64,000 nt of DNA from Pedobacter ginsenosidimutans. Its GTDB lineage: Bacteria; Bacteroidota; Bacteroidia; Sphingobacteriales; Sphingobacteriaceae. Positions 17,602 to 26,513 of the stretch are shown piece by piece; the stretch's first letter is position 1, and the number at the start of each line of letters is the position of its first letter. Location: positions 186,001 to 250,000 of the forward strand of contig NZ_LMZQ01000002.1 of the NCBI RefSeq assembly GCF_001442625.1. The letters are read 5' to 3'. The notes under the pieces are model-generated. The model did no database searches. It saw only the letters and a program-made list of their open reading frames with translations, and had not been told where the DNA came from. A program made the translations under genes and the position numbers.

Positions 17602-19464
17602 TTACTTATTAATATAGACCATTAAAACCGATATATCTGAAGGTGAAACGCCAGAAATCCGTGATGCCTGACCTAAAGTACGTGGTTTGATCTTAAATAA
17701 TTTTTCTCTGGCCTCTTTTGAAATGGAAACAATTTTATTGTAATCGAAATCTGGTTTAATTTCTTTGTCTTCCATCTTCAGCATCTTGGCTACAATTTCA
17801 TTTTCCTTTTCAAAATAACTTTCGTATTTAATTTTGATTTCTGCTTGCTCAATCGTTTCGTTATCTAAATCTTTTGTGGCTTCCGCAAGCGCTTTGCTTA
17901 CTTTAATCAGATCTGGTAAACCAACATGAGGTCTGCCAACCAAACTGTGTATTTTAACATTTTGATTTAAAACACTCGACCCTAAACTTTCGAGCATAGG
18001 ATTTGCATCGCTCATTTCAATACCCTGGTTTTTGGTGAACTTAACCAAAGCATCAGCATTTGCAATTTTCTGATTTACTTTTTCTAAACGCTCGTCAGAA
18101 ATTAAACCAAGCTCATGTCCGATAGGAGATAAGCGGATATCAGCATTGTCCTGCCTCAATAATAAACGGTGTTCCGCTCTCGATGTAAACATGCGATAAG
18201 GCTCTTCCGTTCCTTTCGTTACCAGGTCATCAATTAAAACACCAATATAACTGTCAGATCTTTTCATGATCAGTTCGTGTTTATCAGTGATTTTTTGGTG
18301 TGCATTTATACCCGCCATGAAACCTTGACAAGCTGCTTCTTCATATCCTGTGGTTCCATTAATTTGTCCGGCTAGAAATAAATTGCTGATCAATTTAGTT
18401 TCTAGTGTTAAAGACAATTGGGTAGGTGGGAAGAAATCGTACTCGATGGCATAACCTGGTCTGAACATTTTTGCCTGTTCAAAACCTGGTATCAATCTTA
18501 AAGCTTTAAATTGTACATCTTCAGGAAGTGAAGTTGAAAATCCATTTACATAAATTTCACAAGTGTTCCATCCTTCTGGTTCAACAAAAATCTGATGCCT
18601 GTCACGCTCCGCAAAACGGTTAATTTTATCTTCAATGGACGGACAGTATCTCGGGCCTAAACCTTTAATTCTTCCAGTAAACATTGGCGATTTTTCAAAG
18701 CCTTCTTTTAAAGTTTCATGAACATCTCCATTGGTATAGGTGATCCAGCAACAGCGTTGATCGGTCGAAACTTCGGTATCAGTGTATGAGAATTTACCTG
18801 GGTTTTCATCTCCCCATTGTTCTTCCATTTTGGTATAATCTAAACTTCTTCCATCTACACGTGGGGGAGTACCGGTTTTCATCCGGCCTGCTTCCATGCC
18901 TAGCTCTACCAGTTGTTCGGTAATTCCTGTTGATGCTCTTTCGGCTGTTCTGCCTCCTCCAAATTTCTTTTCTCCTATGTGCATTATACCGTTTAAGAAG
19001 GTTCCATTGGTAAGCACTACCGCAGTACTTTCTATCTCGATACCTAAAGATGTTTTAACACCATGTATCGTATTATCTTTTACCAATAGGCCTACAACAC
19101 TGTCTTGCCAGATATCAAGATTAGGTGTCCTTTCCAAGGCTAAACGCCATTCTTCTGCAAAGCGCATTCTATCAATCTGTGCTCTCGGACTCCACATAGC
19201 AGGGCCTTTTGATTTATTGAGCATTCTAAATTGAATGGTCGATTTATCAGAGATGATACCTGAATAGCCGCCCATAGCATCTACCTCGCGAACAATCTGT
19301 CCTTTAGCTACACCACCCATGGCAGGGTTACAACTCATCTGGGCAATGGTGCCCATGTTCATTGTTATTAATAAAACAGATGATCCTAAATTGGCAGCAG
19401 CAGCAGCAGCTTCACAGCCTGCATGACCAGCACCAACAACAATCAAATCGTATTTTGAAAACAT
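17602..19464 (-). CDS. mnmG: tRNA uridine 5-carboxymethylaminomethyl modification enzyme MnmG (GidA)
   Basis: With MnmE it installs the cmnm5 group at U34 of tRNA, using FAD and methylene-tetrahydrofolate. 620 residues: FAD-binding [95 protein letters not shown], and the C-terminal helical MnmE-binding domain ending with [21 protein letters not shown]. All family landmarks are present. Its upstream region contains two parS-like sites, which fits the frequent location of gidA near the replication origin. Start is ATG at 19464. Confidence 0.97.
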   Translation of the reverse strand: MFSKYDLIVVGAGHAGCEAAAAAANLGSSVLLITMNMGTIAQMSCNPAMGGVAKGQIVREVDAMGGYSGIISDKSTIQFRMLNKSKGPAMWSPRAQIDRMRFAEEWRLALERTPNLDIWQDSVVGLLVKDNTIHGVKTSLGIEIESTAVVLTNGTFLNGIMHIGEKKFGGGRTAERASTGITEQLVELGMEAGRMKTGTPPRVDGRSLDYTKMEEQWGDENPGKFSYTDTEVSTDQRCCWITYTNGDVHETLKEGFEKSPMFTGRIKGLGPRYCPSIEDKINRFAERDRHQIFVEPEGWNTCEIYVNGFSTSLPEDVQFKALRLIPGFEQAKMFRPGYAIEYDFFPPTQLSLTLETKLISNLFLAGQINGTTGYEEAACQGFMAGINAHQKITDKHELIMKRSDSYIGVLIDDLVTKGTEEPYRMFTSRAEHRLLLRQDNADIRLSPIGHELGLISDERLEKVNQKIANADALVKFTKNQGIEMSDANPMLESLGSSVLNQNVKIHSLVGRPHVGLPDLIKVSKALAEATKDLDNETIEQAEIKIKYESYFEKENEIVAKMLKMEDKEIKPDFDYNKIVSISKEAREKLFKIKPRTLGQASRISGVSPSDISVLMVYINK

Positions 19465-19481
19465 TTTATTTTATATTTCTT

Positions 19482-19503
19482 AATTGTTCCACGTGGAACA
19501 ATT
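19482..19503. other. parS-like site 1 (22-base perfect palindrome)
   Basis: The core TGTTCCACGTGGAACA (19485-19500) is a perfect 16-base palindrome, extended by three matching bases on each side. It differs from the known ParB target consensus TGTTNCACGTGAAACA by one base in the right arm, which makes it fully symmetric. It lies 18 bases upstream of mnmG. Read as a ParB-binding centromere site by similarity to the consensus. Confidence 0.8.
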
Positions 19504-19525
19504 GGTTTTTATTTTAGTATTACGA

Positions 19526-19552
19526 GATGCTGAAACAAGTTCAGCATGACGA
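19526..19552. repeat. ATGCTGAAACAAGTTCAGCATGACG repeat
   Basis: Single hairpin unit, GATGCTGAAACAAGTTCAGCATGAC, of the CTGAACTTGTTTCAG family. It lies between the two parS-like sites. Confidence 0.7.
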
Positions 19553-19560
19553 TTTGTTGA

Positions 19561-19576
19561 TGTTCCACGTGAAACA
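19561..19576. other. parS-like site 2 (exact consensus)
   Basis: TGTTCCACGTGAAACA is a 16-of-16 match to the chromosomal parS consensus TGTTNCACGTGAAACA and is identical to a classical Bacillus subtilis parS as I recall it. It lies 76 bases from site 1, centre to centre, in the gap between mnmG and the ABC-F gene. Expected to be bound by ParB (Spo0J); the parAB genes are not in this window. Confidence 0.88.
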
Positions 19577-19608
19577 TAACGCGGAAAACATCTTTGAATT
19601 GCAATCGC

Positions 19609-21471
19609 TTATTCTGAAAGCTCAAGCCAGCGCATGGTGAATTCGTCAAGCTTGGCCTGAAGCAATTCTATCTCGTTTGAAACTTCCTGGATTTTTACAT
19701 AGTCGGTCGCGTCAATTTTAACTAAACTTTCATTAAGCGAAGCTATTTTGTTTTCTGTTTCTGCGATGCCTTTTTCACTATCTTCTAATTCTTTCTGTTC
19801 CTTGAAACTTAATTTTTTTACCGATTTTACGGGTGCTTGTTCTACAACGGGGGCAGGGGATTTCTTTGTTTCTGTTTTTACTTTTGGTTGCTCTAAACTT
19901 AAGCGGTACTCAGAATAATTACCGTTATAAATTTTAACCACACCTTCGCCTTCCATGATAAACAACTGATCGCTCATTTTATCGAGCAGGTATCTGTCGT
20001 GTGAAACCAACATCAATATGCCTGGGAAATTCTCTAAAAATTCTTCAAGAACGTTCAGCGTGTCAATGTCAAGATCGTTCGTTGGCTCATCCAAAATTAA
20101 AAAGTTTGGATTTTGCATCAGCACTTTCATCAGGTTCAAACGCTTCTTTTCTCCACCACTTAATTTCTCAACCATACCATGTTGTTTCTTCGGTGGGAAG
20201 AGAAATAAGGTTAATAGGGCAGAAGCAGTAATTACAGAACCATCAGCCATCTTGATATATTCGGCGTCTGATTTTACAATATCAATTACCCTTTCCTTCG
20301 GATCGAAAGTTAAACCGCCCTGTTTGTAATAACCGAAAACAGTAGTTTCACCAGTGTCAACTATACCTGCATCTGGTTTCAAATGACTGGTAATAATATT
20401 TAATAAGGTAGATTTTCCTGTTCCGTTTTTTCCAGCAAGGCCAATACGATCGCCTTTTTTAAAGGTATAACTAAAATCGTTGATGATCGGACGTCCGTCA
20501 AAAGCTTTTTGAACGTGTTCTAGCTCAATAATCTTCCCGCCTTGGCGAGACATCTTCATTTGGAGGTTAATACTCTGATTATCAGTCTTTTTCTTGGTTT
20601 TTTCCTCTAAATCGTAAAAAGCATTAATTCTTGCGTTAGATTTCGTTGCCCGGGCCTGTGGCATGCGCCTCATCCACTCTAATTCTTTCTTTAATAGCTG
20701 TTGGTTCTTGTGTAAAACCGTCGCGTCTAAAGCTTCTCTTTCGCTTTTCTTTTCTAAGAAATAAGCATAGTTTCCGTTATAGTTAAATATTTTTCCTCTA
20801 TCTAGCTCTACAATAGTATTGCAAACATTATCCAAAAAGTACCTGTCGTGAGTAACGAGTAAAATAGTTTTTTGCCCGGTAGTTAATAATTTCTCCAACC
20901 ATTCAATGGTATCAATATCCAAATGGTTGGTTGGCTCATCAAGTACCAAAATTTCCGGATCTTCAATCAACAGCTTAGCCAGGGCCAAACGTTTCTTTTG
21001 CCCGCCAGATAGGGTAGATATTTTCTGTTGAAGATGAGTAATGCCCATTCTGTTTAAAATGGTTTTAATCTCATGTTCATATTCCCACGCATTGTGTTCG
21101 CTTAATTCTTCATATAAACGATTAAGCGTTTTTTCGTCCGGATTAGGGTCTTCAATTAATTCTTCATATTCCTTAATTAACTGTTGTTGTTTATTCTCAA
21201 GAGAGAATATGTGGTCGCTAATAGAAAAACCTTCCGTAAATTGTGGTTCCTGATCGAGAAAACCGATTTTAACAGCTTTATTTTTTACAATTTTACCTTC
21301 GAGCGGAGGGAACATTTCTGCCAATAATTTCAAAAGTGTACTCTTACCAGCACCATTAATTCCAACCAACGCCACGCGCTGACCAGAGTTAATACCCAAG
21401 GTTAAATTTTTAAATAGCCATTCGTCATGATAACCATGCCCTAAGCCTTCTGCCGCAATTAGTGTGCTCAA
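19609..21471 (-). CDS. ABC-F family ATPase (Uup/EttA-like translation factor)
   Basis: 620 residues with two ABC ATPase domains and no membrane segment. The first Walker A is GINGAGKST (37-45) with signature LSGGQKKR and Walker B ILVLDEPTNHLD. The second Walker A is GKNGTGKST with LSGGEKKR and FLILDEPTNDLD. The linker between the domains is charged and helical (EWMRRMPQARATKSNAR), and a C-terminal coiled coil starts near VKSVKKLSFKEQKELED, as in Uup. ABC-F proteins act on ribosomes; this subgroup most resembles Uup. The start appears to be TTG at 21471 (TTG-AGC-ACA-CTA), since no suitable ATG lies before the conserved LIAAEGLGHGYHDEWLF opening. A -7 box lies upstream. Confidence 0.92.
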   Translation of the reverse strand: MSTLIAAEGLGHGYHDEWLFKNLTLGINSGQRVALVGINGAGKSTLLKLLAEMFPPLEGKIVKNKAVKIGFLDQEPQFTEGFSISDHIFSLENKQQQLIKEYEELIEDPNPDEKTLNRLYEELSEHNAWEYEHEIKTILNRMGITHLQQKISTLSGGQKKRLALAKLLIEDPEILVLDEPTNHLDIDTIEWLEKLLTTGQKTILLVTHDRYFLDNVCNTIVELDRGKIFNYNGNYAYFLEKKSEREALDATVLHKNQQLLKKELEWMRRMPQARATKSNARINAFYDLEEKTKKKTDNQSINLQMKMSRQGGKIIELEHVQKAFDGRPIINDFSYTFKKGDRIGLAGKNGTGKSTLLNIITSHLKPDAGIVDTGETTVFGYYKQGGLTFDPKERVIDIVKSDAEYIKMADGSVITASALLTLFLFPPKKQHGMVEKLSGGEKKRLNLMKVLMQNPNFLILDEPTNDLDIDTLNVLEEFLENFPGILMLVSHDRYLLDKMSDQLFIMEGEGVVKIYNGNYSEYRLSLEQPKVKTETKKSPAPVVEQAPVKSVKKLSFKEQKELEDSEKGIAETENKIASLNESLVKIDATDYVKIQEVSNEIELLQAKLDEFTMRWLELSE

Positions 21472-21508
21472 TTTTTTTGTATTTCGGATTTATAAAGGAA
21501 AATTAGTG

Positions 21509-21516
21509 CAAAAGTA
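21509..21516 (-). promoter_or_regulatory. Candidate -7 box for the ABC-F gene
   Basis: Minus strand TACTTTTG fits TAnnTTTG and lies 37 bases before the proposed TTG start at 21471. No clear -33 element. Consensus-based inference. Confidence 0.4.
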
Positions 21517-21723
21517 AGTATAAAATATTTGGAACGGCATAATCAAATTGTAAAGCAATCTGTATCAGTTAAAAATGGCAGAATATTGATGGATAAGTTA
21601 TTGGTTAAATAACCCGATTAGTCATTGGCGTTGTTGATGCAGACTAGCTTCTTTAAGTTACGGGATATGGTTTAATACGAAGGTTATTTATCTGTTTCGG
21701 TTGTAAATGGTTTAAAAAGAAAA

Positions 21724-21749
21724 CAGCGGTTGGACTCGCTCCACCGCTG
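21724..21749 (-). terminator. Intrinsic terminator of an unidentified minus-strand transcript
   Basis: Stem CAGCGGT (21724-21730) / ACCGCTG (21743-21749), continued by GGA/TCC after a one-base bulge, with a 5-base loop. On the minus strand it is followed by TTTTCTTTTT. Its strength and orientation imply a transcript coming from 21750-22300 on the minus strand, where no gene is recognised. Confidence 0.75.
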
Positions 21750-22078
21750 CTTCAATCATTAACTAAAACTAAACTTTATCTTGATATAATGCCCATAATA
21801 TAAATTCCAGCACATTATGTAATTGTTGTTTTTTGAATATAAGACTGCGGTTGATTGGAAATGTTGCAGGCGATTTCTGTGTATTATACCAGCATAGATT
21901 AATTGTCGACGAACACCCGTAACTGTTAGACGAACGGGGAACCAGGGGACGGAAGACGCCAAACAAATTGATAACAACAGATTTAAAATTACCTGTTAAA
22001 ATGTGTGCCATACTGCGAAGTATGATTGTAAGAACTGGCAAAAAACTTATGGAAAATTAACGGTTGAGACGGGTTTGG

Positions 22079-22149
22079 TTCGGAGTTAGTTCGGACTTAA
22101 GACAGAGTTGTGACAATGGTACCCGAACAAAGCCTGTTTAAACTCCGAG
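22079..22149. other. Nested-stem structured element, function unknown
   Basis: The outer stem CGGAGTT (22081-22087) pairs with AACTCCG (22141-22147), extended by T-A and T-G. The inner stem GTTCGG (22089-22094) pairs with CCGAAC (22123-22128). The two stems are nested and separated by one base on the left and a 12-base bulge on the right, like a folded RNA domain rather than a simple terminator. It lies within the 832-base gap. No known RNA family was recognised. Confidence 0.5.
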
Positions 22150-22304
22150 ATTTATGCATTAAAAAATGCTAGTAATGGTTTACTTGAATGGAAGTAAATA
22201 ATAGGGGAGTCATTTGCTGTGGTCAGCTGGTTCTGCCATGCGAATTATAAAAGGCTAGTAGATAACCTGAAAATGGATGTAGTAGTGTGTAACTAAAAAG
22301 AAAC

Positions 22305-22742
22305 TTAGATCAGGCCAACTTCTGCTCTATAGCTTAAATACTCATCTTCTTTCTGCGTCATGAGGCTTTTAGCGGCTTTTCCTTTGTCTTTGTAACCCAG
22401 TAAATGGAGCGTACCATGGATCATAATGCGGCAAACCTCATCAAATTCGATTGTTTTGAAGGTTTTGGCGTTTTCTTTAACGCGCTCAATGCTGATGAAA
22501 ATATCGCTTACAATCTGTTTTTCTTCTTCTGAGTTATCGAAAGTAATGATATCGGTATAAGTATCATGGTTTAAATATTGCTGGTTAATACCCAGCAGGT
22601 ATTCGTCGCTACAGAAAATAAAATTAAGCTCCTGCAATTTAAAGCCTTCTTTTTCAATCGTAGCTTTAATCCACTTCTTCACCTTAAGCTTCTGAGGAAG
22701 ATTATAGCTAACTGATTCTGTGAAAAATGATATTGCAGGCAT
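22305..22742 (-). CDS. ybeY: Endoribonuclease YbeY (rRNA maturation factor)
   Basis: 145 residues of the UPF0054 family, needed for 16S rRNA 3'-end maturation and ribosome quality control. The zinc motif region is MIHGTLHLLGYKDKG. The first two histidines of the H-x3-H-x5-H pattern are present, while the third position is aspartate rather than histidine, a form I recall from other Bacteroidota. NQQYLNHDTYTDIITFDNS is the conserved upstream segment. Length is standard. It lies downstream of DUF4175 on the same strand, separated by 186 bases that hold a repeat and a -7 box, so it may have its own promoter. Confidence 0.93.
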   Translation of the reverse strand: MPAISFFTESVSYNLPQKLKVKKWIKATIEKEGFKLQELNFIFCSDEYLLGINQQYLNHDTYTDIITFDNSEEEKQIVSDIFISIERVKENAKTFKTIEFDEVCRIMIHGTLHLLGYKDKGKAAKSLMTQKEDEYLSYRAEVGLI

Positions 22743-22761
22743 GTTATTGTGTTTATGGCCG

Positions 22762-22769
22762 CAAATTTA
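22762..22769 (-). promoter_or_regulatory. Candidate -7 box for ybeY
   Basis: Minus strand TAAATTTG matches TAnnTTTG, 19 bases before the ybeY ATG. No clear -33 partner. Supports ybeY having a promoter separate from DUF4175. Confidence 0.4.
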
Positions 22770-22796
22770 ATTAAAAATTTAAAGTGGTGGTTAGGG

Positions 22797-22915
22797 GCTG
22801 TATCATAAATATAGATTTGTCATCCTGAGCCTGTCGAAGGACCTGTTAGATGCCTCACAAAGCGTTTCGACAAGCTCAACGTGACAAATTCGATAAGAAT
22901 CAAGTTCAGCATGAA
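22797..22915. repeat. Composite repeat, includes copy 2 of the 31-base element
   Basis: 22797-22828 is the inverted counterpart of 348-378. It continues into CTGAGCCTGTCGAAGG (22826-22841) and a facing CGTTTCGACAAGCTCAACGTGAC, and then AAGTTCAGCATGAAG. It lies between DUF4175 and ybeY. Confidence 0.75.
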
Positions 22916-22928
22916 GAACGGTGTGCTA

Positions 22929-25900
22929 TCATCTCACCATATTCAATGATTTTAAATATTCAGCGATCTTGTTTTTATAGTAATAATTTAAGCTCGGGGG
23001 TAGTTTTTGTAGCATATCATTACCGTTTTGTTGTTGTTTTTTAAACTGATCGACCATTTTTTGATAAGATGGAGGGAATTCCTTAGCGGCTTTACTTTCC
23101 CGTTTAGAATCTTCTTCCTGATCGCGTTCGGCTTTTTCTGCCTCTAATAACTTTGTTAAGAGGTCTTTTTGCCTGTTTAGGGTTTCTTGTTGCAAACGTT
23201 TGTTAACCAGATCGCTCTCGGTTTGTTTCATTTCTTTAATGGCTTCGTTTAGGTTGCCCATTTTACCTGTGCCATCCTTGTTTTCTTCACGGTTGATCTT
23301 TTCGAGCGCCTGACGGATCATTTGTTGCTGCTGGGCCATTTTGCCAAACTCCTGGCTCATTTGTCCTTTGCCAACTTTACCTTGATTATCTCCCGATTTT
23401 TGCATTTGCTCCCGGGCCTTTTGCATGCTTTTGTTTAACTGTTCCTGCATCTGCGAAAGCTGCTTCATTCCCTGTTTTTTTTGCTTTCCACTACCACCTT
23501 TACCATTTTTCTGCATGTTTTGCAACTGACTTAGCGCTTCACTCAACATCAAGGTTAAATTATTGATAGAAGTCATGGTAAACTGCTGGAAACGGTTGGC
23601 TTCAGGCGTTCTTCTATCACCTAAACTTTCCAAACTTTTATCCAGGTTGAAATTAATCTTGTTCATCTCCTCGTTAACCGTCGATTCTATCTGCGGAACG
23701 CGCTTGCTTAAACTGTATAAGCTATCGGCAATAGTTTTAAGGTTGTCTTTAATGCTGCGTTGTTTCTGAACATTACTGGTATAAGAAGGATCGGCCGCGG
23801 TCATTTTCTTTAAAGCAAGCATTACTTTTTCCTGATCGAAAGAGGTAGTTAGTAAGTTTTCCAAGAGGCGGCGCAACTCTTTAGCATTTAGGTTGTTTTC
23901 CATTTCTTCACCCTGCTGTTGCATATCGCTCATTTTTTTAGACAGCTTTTCAATCTGCTCGCCAGCTTTTTGCTGTTTCTGGCTTGCGTTTTTCGAGTCC
24001 TTTTTATCTAAAGCATCTTTACTGTCCTGCTGTTCTTTTTGTATATCCTGCACATCTTTTTCAGGATTTTCGAAAGGATTGGGCCTTTCAAGGGATTGAT
24101 TTTTTTCTTCCAGCTTTTTTAGATCATCTTTCAGGTCTTTCATTTCCTTGTTAAGTGCATCCTGTTTCTGCTTTAACGATTCATTGTCCTGTTTTTTATC
24201 TTTCGTTTGCTCAGCAAGCTCCTTTTGTTCTTTAGCCAACTCATTTAAACGATCGATATCGGTTTGGAGGTTTTGTTCAAATTCTAATTGTTTGTAGAGT
24301 TCCAAGATCCTGTCGAGTTCATTTTTGAGGGTTTTATTGTCCAATTGCATTTTCGAGAGCTCATTTTGCGTTTGGTCTTTATTTTTCTCATTCATGAGGT
24401 TTTGCAGCTTCTGTAAAAGCTCTTTGGTTTTCTCATCCAGTACATTATCAAACAGGTCTTTAATCTGTTTCTGTTTTTCTAATAGCTCTTCGGTTTGCTT
24501 TTGGTCTTCCTGTTGCTGGATATTTTTATCGTTCTGCTCTTTTATTTCCTTAACTGCCTCATCAAGCTGTTTTTGCTTGTCTAAAAGGGCTTCAATCTGT
24601 TTTTTATCCTCGAAAGAAATCTGTTTTTTATCAATGAGGCTTTCGGCTACTTTTTTACTTTCTTTTTCGATGGTATTGGCTAAACGTATGGCCGATTGCA
24701 TTTTTTGTTTTAAAGCCTGGTTGCTGGCATTTACCTGTTCGGCAGTTTCTTTTTTAGTAGGTTGTTTAAAGGTTTTAATTTCCGATCGGGTAATTTTTGC
24801 ACCATTTACGCCATCATTATCGGCTACTTCAAAATAGTATTCAATCTCCTGGCCAGGTTTGGCAGCAGCTGTTTTTAAATCCCAGAAATAGAAAAAGGTG
24901 TTTTCTGTAGCATTGCTTTTAATGGCAATATTCTTGGCAACCGTACCCACAATGCGGTTATTTTCTTTGATGTTGTACTTAAAACTTAAGCGGCTAAAAC
25001 CATAATCATCAGTTACTTGTCCGCTAAAATATAGGGCTTTATTACTAATTGAATCCGACTTTTCTTCTACAGTAATCCCTGGAGCCTGATCTTTAACAAC
25101 GGTAATTTGGTGTGAAAGCGAATCCCTTATCGTAACGTATTGGTTTTTAGGTGTGATGCTATATTTTGAATTATTCCTGATGGTTGCATTAAAGGCCGAT
25201 TCATTATCCTCAACTTTTAAAACATTTTCGGTTCCATTTAAAATGAACAGCAGTGAATTGCTCTGGTCGGTTTTAAAGTTCCAGGTAACTTTTGTGCCTT
25301 CGGGTAGGAGCATATCGCCAACATTGGCAATCAATTCCTGTTTTTTGCCCAAGTAGGCTGGATAATTTAAGGTTGCAGTGGCATTAAGTAACTCGGGACG
25401 GGGTTTCACAGAAACAGTAAACACAGCTGAACTAAAGCCACCACCTTTAAAAACCAGTTTTTTATCGTTCTGTATATTTTTTATGCTGTAATTAAACTTG
25501 CTGATGTTCTCTTTTTCGAGTTTATAGGTGTTTTTTCCGTCTTCAACATAAATTTCGGCAGGCAGTTCGTTGCCGGCCAGTTTAACGTTTAGGGTTACAT
25601 CATCACCCTGGGTAACGGTTAAACTCTTATTTAAAACCGTGAAACTAAAAGGCGCTTTAGGTGCAATGTACTCATCATACTTAAAGAAACTATTCGTGCC
25701 CTCACGTAAAATAGTCGGCGCGATAATGGCAATAAGCAGAATGATAGAAAGGGGAACAAAAAGATATTTTAAATATTTCCGGTTATCGTTAATACTAACA
25801 GCGGTGTAAAAAGGGACAGGCTTAAGTTCAAGGATCTTTTGATCGATACTGGCGAGAATAAGGTGGTTTTCAGGATGATTTTCGGATAAATGATGAAGTT

Positions 25901-26243
25901 GTAAGGTATTCAATAATTTATCCTTAATATCGGAAAAGTGATTTCCGATGATAACCGATGCTTCGTCGAAAGTAAGGTGTTTGCCTAATTTGAGCATCGA
26001 AAGCAATGGTTTGATGATTAGAAAGCCAACTAGTAGGGCCCCAACAAGTAAATAGGCAAAAAATACAAAGGTTTTAAAACCAGCAGTTGGATTGAGGTAA
26101 TAAAGAGTCAAAAAAACAATGAGATACAGGCCTAAAAGTATGGCAGCGGCATAAATACTGCCACGCAAAATTTTATTCAGGTAAAATTTGCGGATAAACT
26201 CATCAATCTTCCGTAATAAATCACTGTAGTTATTGCTCACCAT
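22929..26243 (-). CDS. DUF4175 family membrane protein with long coiled coil
   Basis: 1104 residues. Three N-terminal membrane helices (about 31-50, 59-78 and 155-174) are followed by a beta-rich region (about 190-480) and then some 550 residues of highly charged coiled coil rich in Lys, Glu and Gln, including repeated KQKQ/EEKQK patterns. Near the end, low-complexity Gln/Met/Gly stretches (KNGKGGSGKQKKQGMKQ, GQMSQEFGKMAQQQQM) precede a conserved terminus (FPPSYQKMVDQFKKQQQNGN). This layout is typical of Bacteroidota DUF4175 proteins, which are unusually large and often lie next to ybeY/mnmG as here. Function unknown; an envelope role is plausible from topology. Confidence 0.88.
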   Translation of the reverse strand: MVSNNYSDLLRKIDEFIRKFYLNKILRGSIYAAAILLGLYLIVFLTLYYLNPTAGFKTFVFFAYLLVGALLVGFLIIKPLLSMLKLGKHLTFDEASVIIGNHFSDIKDKLLNTLQLHHLSENHPENHLILASIDQKILELKPVPFYTAVSINDNRKYLKYLFVPLSIILLIAIIAPTILREGTNSFFKYDEYIAPKAPFSFTVLNKSLTVTQGDDVTLNVKLAGNELPAEIYVEDGKNTYKLEKENISKFNYSIKNIQNDKKLVFKGGGFSSAVFTVSVKPRPELLNATATLNYPAYLGKKQELIANVGDMLLPEGTKVTWNFKTDQSNSLLFILNGTENVLKVEDNESAFNATIRNNSKYSITPKNQYVTIRDSLSHQITVVKDQAPGITVEEKSDSISNKALYFSGQVTDDYGFSRLSFKYNIKENNRIVGTVAKNIAIKSNATENTFFYFWDLKTAAAKPGQEIEYYFEVADNDGVNGAKITRSEIKTFKQPTKKETAEQVNASNQALKQKMQSAIRLANTIEKESKKVAESLIDKKQISFEDKKQIEALLDKQKQLDEAVKEIKEQNDKNIQQQEDQKQTEELLEKQKQIKDLFDNVLDEKTKELLQKLQNLMNEKNKDQTQNELSKMQLDNKTLKNELDRILELYKQLEFEQNLQTDIDRLNELAKEQKELAEQTKDKKQDNESLKQKQDALNKEMKDLKDDLKKLEEKNQSLERPNPFENPEKDVQDIQKEQQDSKDALDKKDSKNASQKQQKAGEQIEKLSKKMSDMQQQGEEMENNLNAKELRRLLENLLTTSFDQEKVMLALKKMTAADPSYTSNVQKQRSIKDNLKTIADSLYSLSKRVPQIESTVNEEMNKINFNLDKSLESLGDRRTPEANRFQQFTMTSINNLTLMLSEALSQLQNMQKNGKGGSGKQKKQGMKQLSQMQEQLNKSMQKAREQMQKSGDNQGKVGKGQMSQEFGKMAQQQQMIRQALEKINREENKDGTGKMGNLNEAIKEMKQTESDLVNKRLQQETLNRQKDLLTKLLEAEKAERDQEEDSKRESKAAKEFPPSYQKMVDQFKKQQQNGNDMLQKLPPSLNYYYKNKIAEYLKSLNMVR

Positions 26244-26481
26244 ATCACCGTAAATGTAAAAATAGTTCTAATCAATTAAAAGAAACCCGCAATAAGGTAA
26301 CGTGTTTATTTCAAATGGCTTATAATTTCCGCTTCAATTGCGATTATTTAACAAGGAGCGGAGCTTTGGTTAATCATCATCATCAACAATTTAAAGACGG
26401 CGCATTAATTTAAAAATCTTTATCTTGTTTTTATTAATACAAAGGTTACATAGATTTTAAACTAGTATTCTGATAAAAATC

Positions 26482-26489
26482 TACTTTTG
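26482..26489 (+). promoter_or_regulatory. Candidate -7 box for the GDPD-GH16 gene
   Basis: TACTTTTG fits TAnnTTTG, 16 bases before an ATG at 26505 and 25 before the ATG at 26514. No convincing -33. Consensus-based inference. Confidence 0.35.
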
Positions 26490-26513
26490 ATTTTTTGTAT
26501 AATCATGCCAAAT

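Larger units (their letters stand above)
21472..22304. other. Long gene-poor stretch with terminator and structured element
   Basis: 832 bases between the ABC-F and ybeY genes, the longest gap in the window. It contains a candidate promoter (21509-21516), a strong minus-strand terminator (21724-21749) with no recognisable gene feeding it, and a nested hairpin element (22079-22149). Short open frames on the minus strand (up to 90 codons, ending at 21769) end just before the terminator, but I recognise no protein family in them. A small RNA or a short unrecognised gene on the minus strand is possible. Confidence 0.55.

Noticed and set aside
21769..22041. 90-codon minus-strand frame ending just before the terminator at 21724-21749
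   Set aside because: No recognisable domain, signal peptide or coding bias, and a second frame (21759-21977) overlaps it with equal merit. Kept only as part of the candidate RNA/small-gene finding.
21472..22304. tmRNA, RNase P RNA, SRP RNA or 6S RNA in the long gap
   Set aside because: None of the conserved landmarks I know for tmRNA, RNase P RNA or SRP RNA is present. 6S RNA cannot be judged without structure prediction.
24325..24837. 170-codon open frame on the plus strand, rich in Ser, Cys and Phe
   Set aside because: It is the antisense of the DUF4175 coiled coil; Lys/Glu/Gln-rich codons read backwards give Ser/Phe/Leu/Cys-rich frames. No family motif and no promoter.
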